Of a stretch of 9,905 nt of DNA, positions 6,733 to 9,905 are shown in pieces. The notes beneath the pieces were generated by a model. That model was not told where the DNA came from and did not search any database. It saw only the letters and a program-made list of their open reading frames with translations. Both the position numbers and the translations under genes were made by a program. Source of the stretch: Flavobacteriales bacterium UBA5869 (GTDB lineage Bacteria > Bacteroidota > Bacteroidia > Flavobacteriales_D > Crocinitomicaceae); the NCBI GenBank assembly GCA_002432565.1, contig DJFP01000221.1, positions 1 to 9,905 on the forward strand. The letters run 5' to 3'. Position 1 is the first letter of the stretch. Each line of letters starts with the position of its first letter.

Positions 6733-7636
6733 ATTCCTGGTAATCACAGGAGTTAGCTTTTCTCAAAAACAAGATTCTCTGAAAACGAAAACCATTTCCT
6801 ATGTTTTCAAAGCCGGGATAGGTGTTGTTAATCCCAATAAAATTGCTTTTTCAGATAAAGGCTGGGATCAGTTAACACCCGGATTCCAGGTTCCGGACTC
6901 GTTCGGGGTAAATGCGAATGGTGCAGATTATCTCAGTAGGAAAACAGATGATGATTATACTTTGTTCTCATTTTCTTTCGTGAATAACACTAAAAAATGG
7001 GCCGGTAAGAAGTTCAGATTATCAACTGCCATTCATTTCGGATTCGGACCAGAAGCACAGACTTCCGGTTATTGGTTTCACGAAAACAAAACCGTTATTG
7101 ACACTTTAAACTCCAGCCAAACGGGAAGTCCTTATTATGTAATCGGAAACAGGAGGCAGGATATCCAAAAGTATTACCACGTCAAATCGACCATGATCGG
7201 AATCGGAGAGCGTTTTGCATTGAGACCGGATCGGATCTTCCAGTTTGAGACCGGTTTGGATGTGTATTTCCTGTTTGCAAAACCTACGGTGGTTCAATCC
7301 CAGATCAGGGATAATTATTATATAGAAGGTGTGAATGAGAACAATTATCAAGCGCCGGTTCCTGCGCCAGATCTGAATGAAACACAAACCGCGGATTACA
7401 CTGCAAAAATGGCGAAGGGATTATTGATATCCGTGCCTTTGGACATCAGTTTTGCCTTGTCAAAGAAAAATCAATTCTTTAAAAGAGTCAGGTTGGGATT
7501 TGAAATGAATCATGGGATTGCTTTTCAATTCACCCCGGGAAAAACGAGCTATAATTACAGTAGAAGCGGGCTCGTGAGTTTACGTTATGAATTCTTTGAA
7601 TTCAGAAGACCTTTTCAACCGAAATCTCAAAAATAA
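6710..7636 (+). CDS. secreted protein of unknown function, probable outer-membrane beta-barrel (paralogue 2)
   Basis: A 308-residue exported protein with signal peptide MKTFIPFLFLVITGVSFSQ, homologous along its whole length to the preceding gene. Shared blocks include GWDQLTPGFQVPDS (about 51-64), FHENKTVIDTLNSSQTG (about 125-141), YYVIGNRRQDIQKYY and DRIFQFETGLDVYF, so they arose by tandem duplication. The region where paralogue 1 ends (NFRFAF) corresponds to SLRYEF here. This protein then continues for 13 more residues, ending in the basic, Gln-rich RRPFQPKSQK. That extension lies almost wholly inside the convergent FKBP gene, with which it shares 35 bases on the opposite strand. It looks like stop-codon loss followed by read-through into the neighbour. 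Whether a barrel with such a tail still assembles normally is unclear. No family name or function can be given. Confidence 0.85.
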   Translation: MKTFIPFLFLVITGVSFSQKQDSLKTKTISYVFKAGIGVVNPNKIAFSDKGWDQLTPGFQVPDSFGVNANGADYLSRKTDDDYTLFSFSFVNNTKKWAGKKFRLSTAIHFGFGPEAQTSGYWFHENKTVIDTLNSSQTGSPYYVIGNRRQDIQKYYHVKSTMIGIGERFALRPDRIFQFETGLDVYFLFAKPTVVQSQIRDNYYIEGVNENNYQAPVPAPDLNETQTADYTAKMAKGLLISVPLDISFALSKKNQFFKRVRLGFEMNHGIAFQFTPGKTSYNYSRSGLVSLRYEFFEFRRPFQPKSQK

Positions 7637-8057
7637 GCGTTGAATTCGCAGGGATTTTATCCAAAGCATCGTCTCCATAACCCAAATGGGGCGGAACAAC
7701 CATGCGTAATTTCGTCCCGGCAACATGACCCAAAAGACCTAATTGAAATCCGCCGATCAATCCTTTTAAATTGGATTTAAGTGGTTTCCCGGGTTCTGTC
7801 TGGTCAAATTTACGACCATTTGTGAGTGTTCCTTTGTAGGAAAGTTCCAGTTCACTTCCTCGCTGGATCTTTTCGGTTCCGGTTCCTTTTTCGAGAACTT
7901 CTATAACTAAACCTCCATCCAGGACTTCATACTTCCAGTGGTGTTTTTTAGCATATGCTTCCGCTTTTGAAACGAAGCCCGTTTTCTCTTCTTCCGAATA
8001 GGTGTTACAGCTCAAAACGAAAGAGCCTGTCAATAGTATAAATAACAGATTACGCAT
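7602..8057 (-). CDS. FKBP-type peptidyl-prolyl cis-trans isomerase, lipoprotein
   Basis: A 151-residue predicted envelope lipoprotein with one FKBP domain, which catalyses proline cis-trans isomerisation or acts as a chaperone during folding of exported proteins. The signal peptide ends in VLSC (lipidated Cys17). A short linker leads to the FKBP fold at about 62-151, showing LSYKGTLTNGRKFDQT (72-87), LIGGFQLGLLGHVAGTKLRMVVPPHLGYG (100-128) and IPANSTLIFEI (135-145). The Trp at the base of the canonical FKBP pocket appears to be replaced by Phe104 (GGF), which occurs in some bacterial members. It is the last gene of a three-gene cluster, 1 base behind the TraB-like gene, and overlaps the convergent paralogue 2 by 35 bases. 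No terminator is visible after its stop. Substrates are unknown. Confidence 0.92.
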   Translation of the reverse strand: MRNLLFILLTGSFVLSCNTYSEEEKTGFVSKAEAYAKKHHWKYEVLDGGLVIEVLEKGTGTEKIQRGSELELSYKGTLTNGRKFDQTEPGKPLKSNLKGLIGGFQLGLLGHVAGTKLRMVVPPHLGYGDDALDKIPANSTLIFEISVEKVF

Positions 8058-8058
8058 A

Positions 8059-8904
8059 TTAATATCGAACGGGAGTTACTTCATATCCTTTTTGGCGCAG
8101 TAATTCGATTACTCCGTTTGGTCCGCCTAAATGTCCTGCACCAACTGCAAAAAAGCACGATTTGGTTTTCATCAGTTCTTCCATTTTTGGGATCCAGTTA
8201 TGATTTCTTTTGTCGAGAAGTTCCTCAGCAGAACTACCGAACTCATCACTTTCCAGGATAAGTCTGGCCAGGCTTTCTAAGTCCTGCTGATAATAAAATA
8301 AGGCCATTTCCCTGAAAGTCTTTTCACCTTCTTCCGGATCTCTTACAGTTTTCATAATGAATTCGGCCATTTCTTTTGGAGGGATTTTATCGAAAATGGA
8401 AATCTGGTATTCCACTGTTTCCAATCCGCTCACAGGTATTTTATCACTTTTGGCCTTAGACTCAATTTCCATGTCAACCATGCGGACTTTTCCGGTTATC
8501 ATTTTTTGGAAACTCAGCTGAAGCAGGGTGAAAGGTTTTACTTTTTCGAATCCCTTTTCAAATTGGGCAGGAGTAATCCCGGATAATTCTGCTCCCCAAT
8601 TAATGACTGAATCTTTTTGCTGGGGAGTGAAAATATCGAAACAGGAACCAGAATCAAGAACCATTAATTGCATCATTTTTCTTTGATCCGAAAGATTTGC
8701 GATTTCCAAAATAACTTCGTCCGATTTGGCGATAATTTTGTCCAGTTTTCCGGGAAAATAATAGAGCGAATCCGGGATCATATGGATCGTTCCAAACAGG
8801 TATGACACCTTTTTGTCTTTCCCTTTCACCTGGTACAATAACGAATTGTTCTGTCCGAAAACAAAACCCGAAAGGAGTAAGAAGATCCAGGTCAAAAAAC
8901 GCAT
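8059..8904 (-). CDS. TraB/GumN-family (TIKI/EreA-like fold) secreted protein
   Basis: A 281-residue exported protein with signal peptide MRFLTWIFLLLSGFVFGQ. It carries the family signatures in order: LFGTIHM at 37-42 (His41), EVILEIANL around Glu67, MVDMEI followed by VSGLETVEYQ (Asp144, Glu146, Glu162), and the C-terminal FFAVGAGHLGGPNGVIELLRQKGYEVTPV with His258. The two GxxH-type motifs plus conserved acids are those of the TraB/PrgY/TIKI group. TIKI members are metal-dependent proteases and PrgY reduces peptide-pheromone activity; most bacterial GumN-like members have no known substrate. Membership is firm, while proteolysis is inferred from the fold. It has a 1-base gap to the methyltransferase upstream and the FKBP gene downstream, so all three are almost certainly cotranscribed. 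The export signal and the FKBP lipoprotein suggest an envelope role. Confidence 0.9.
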   Translation of the reverse strand: MRFLTWIFLLLSGFVFGQNNSLLYQVKGKDKKVSYLFGTIHMIPDSLYYFPGKLDKIIAKSDEVILEIANLSDQRKMMQLMVLDSGSCFDIFTPQQKDSVINWGAELSGITPAQFEKGFEKVKPFTLLQLSFQKMITGKVRMVDMEIESKAKSDKIPVSGLETVEYQISIFDKIPPKEMAEFIMKTVRDPEEGEKTFREMALFYYQQDLESLARLILESDEFGSSAEELLDKRNHNWIPKMEELMKTKSCFFAVGAGHLGGPNGVIELLRQKGYEVTPVRY

Positions 8905-8905
8905 C

Positions 8906-9622
8906 TTACTTATCCAGTGTTATTTCAGCCAGGTAATGATCGTCTTCTTCCAGGACACGGCTTGCTTTCAAACCGACCTTTTTAGCCGCCTGGAATAAAT
9001 TGTCAAAATCCACGTATAACCAGTCGAACCAAGGGCCTTTTTGCTTTTTGTATTTCATCTGAAAGCGGAAATTTCCGTAGTATTCCGTATTCAGGTCTAC
9101 CCACAATGCCCCGTCCTCATCTTCATACAAAGAATGAATATCTGAAGAGTCACATAAGATCTTTCCTCCCGGATTCAAAAGAGATTTTGCATGCTCTAAT
9201 GTTCTTTCCAGGTTGGATAATTTTCCCGCAATCCCGATTCCGTTCATCAACATAAGGATTGTATCGTATTTTCGATCTTTCAATGAAAAGAAATTGATGC
9301 GTTCTGCATTCAGGTCGTTACTTTTCAAATATTCAACGGCTCCTTCTGAAATATCGATACAGTCGACCTTGAATCCAAGATCCTGGAGATAAGTAGCATG
9401 AATTCCTGCTCCTGCACCAACATCCAGTACATGCCCTCTTGCCAGGGAAAGAGCTTTTTGCTCGATCGGAGGCATTTCATCGTATTTTCTGAAAAGCACT
9501 TCCAAAGGAATGATATCGTCTTCACAGATGTCGGAGGAAACGATAATATCTTCCGGACGTCTTTTATCTGCGTATTCTTTGATGGCTGCTCCAATCGGAT
9601 CACCGTATTTTTTTTCGTTCAT
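8906..9622 (-). CDS. class I SAM-dependent methyltransferase
   Basis: A 238-residue cytosolic methyltransferase of the class I Rossmann fold. SAM-binding motif I is HVLDVGAGAGIHA at 64-76, with G69, A70, G71 and G73 in the glycine loop. The acidic residue after strand beta-2 is in VDCIDIS (86-92). Motif IV is at about YDTILMLMNGIG (119-130), and LNPGGKILCDSSD (149-161) follows as the usual post-motif. The C-terminal part has a KGPWFDWLYVD segment and a short substrate-side region; neither identifies the substrate. It has no signal peptide. It is the first gene of the cluster with the TraB-like and FKBP genes (TAAGATG, 1-base gap). The spacer upstream is filled by an 83-base inverted repeat with no recognisable promoter, so transcription may come through from the acidic-tail gene. 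The small-molecule, protein or RNA target is unknown. Confidence 0.88.
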   Translation of the reverse strand: MNEKKYGDPIGAAIKEYADKRRPEDIIVSSDICEDDIIPLEVLFRKYDEMPPIEQKALSLARGHVLDVGAGAGIHATYLQDLGFKVDCIDISEGAVEYLKSNDLNAERINFFSLKDRKYDTILMLMNGIGIAGKLSNLERTLEHAKSLLNPGGKILCDSSDIHSLYEDEDGALWVDLNTEYYGNFRFQMKYKKQKGPWFDWLYVDFDNLFQAAKKVGLKASRVLEEDDHYLAEITLDK

Positions 9623-9628
9623 CTTTTT

Positions 9629-9711
9629 AGACTATAAGACTCAAGACAGCAGACTCAAGACCATGGACAGTGAATCTGTCTTTCGTCTTTGGTCTTATGT
9701 CTATTTAGTCT
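9629..9711. repeat. imperfect inverted repeat built from 'agactcaagac' units
   Basis: Short AGAC-type units run toward the centre on the left (agactcaagac at 9637-9647 and 9651-9661) and their complements (gtctt, gtct) run away on the right. The tip GACAG-TGAAT-CTGTC (9666-9680) is a perfect 5-bp stem, and the outer ends agacta (9629-9634) and tagtct (9706-9711) also pair, with bulges between. The whole element fills the spacer between the acidic-tail gene and the methyltransferase. A long imperfect hairpin could form in a read-through RNA; no adjoining T-run suggests an intrinsic terminator. Confidence 0.65.
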
Positions 9712-9713
9712 TG

Positions 9714-9905
9714 TTAATATTCGTATTCTTCGTAATCTGACAAGTCGTCTTCGTCGTAGCCATCGCCGAAATCTTCGTCAAAATCATCGAAATCTTCGTC
9801 TTCTTCTTCTCCAAAAAAAGCGTCGTCCTGGATCATCTTTGAATCTTCAGGCGGAGCAGTTCCCACGGCTAGTGCTACTTGTGGTTTATCCGGTGTTTCT
9901 TCGGT
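9714..9905 (-). CDS. C-terminal end of an unidentified gene with a strongly acidic tail, partial
   Basis: The right edge cuts this gene; only the last 63 residues and the TAA stop (9714-9716) are visible. The visible part begins TEETPDKPQVALAVGTAPPEDSKM, then turns very acidic. In the last 37 residues, 22 are Asp or Glu and none is Lys or Arg, spaced by Phe, Tyr and Gly (EDEDFDDFDEDF). The reading frame is open to the edge with coherent codon use, so I accept it as coding. Acidic, aromatic-spaced C-termini occur in several nucleic-acid-associated and ribosome-associated bacterial proteins, but nothing here identifies the family. It lies upstream of, and in the same orientation as, the methyltransferase cluster, separated from it by the inverted repeat. 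Confidence 0.7.
   Translation of the reverse strand, partial: TEETPDKPQVALAVGTAPPEDSKMIQDDAFFGEEEDEDFDDFDEDFGDGYDEDDLSDYEEYEY

Overview
The window looks like a chromosomal segment of a Bacteroidota, probably Flavobacteriia and perhaps related to Fluviicola or Crocinitomicaceae; the genus-level guess is inference. The evidence is a PorE-like TPR/PD40/OmpA lipoprotein, secreted proteins whose signal peptides end in FSQ or FGQ, AT-rich spacers with short-period repeats, weak Shine-Dalgarno signals, and a sucD promoter matching the Bacteroidota TTG-N20-TAnnTTTG pattern.

Left block (1-4324, all minus strand). A likely three-gene operon reads queE (queuosine precursor synthesis), then the PorE-like outer-membrane lipoprotein, then a UbiA-type prenyltransferase that runs off the left edge. 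Its junctions are a 2-base gap and a TAATG stop/start overlap. Upstream of queE, across a 124-base repeat-bearing spacer, lies a KirBac-type potassium channel gene. 

Middle block (4325-5755). sucD, the alpha subunit of succinyl-CoA synthetase, is a stand-alone minus-strand unit with its own promoter and a strong intrinsic terminator; sucC is not in the window. Behind it lies the only long noncoding stretch, about 340 bases beyond the promoter, holding three copies of an 18-base repeat, a hairpin and a short palindrome.

Right block (5756-9905). Two plus-strand tandem paralogues encode secreted, probably outer-membrane beta-barrel proteins of unknown function. A 19-bp interrupted inverted repeat spans their junction. 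The second paralogue runs convergently into a minus-strand cluster and overlaps its last gene by 35 bases. That cluster reads class I SAM methyltransferase, secreted TraB/GumN-family protein, FKBP-type isomerase lipoprotein, with single-base gaps. An 83-base imperfect inverted repeat separates it from the strongly acidic C-terminal end of an unidentified gene cut by the right edge.

Most of the window is ordinary core genome. The least explained parts are the paralogue pair with its junction hairpin and read-through C-terminus, and the three repeat-bearing spacers. I saw no tRNA, rRNA, CRISPR array, insertion sequence or defence system, and no clear case for a wholly new system.
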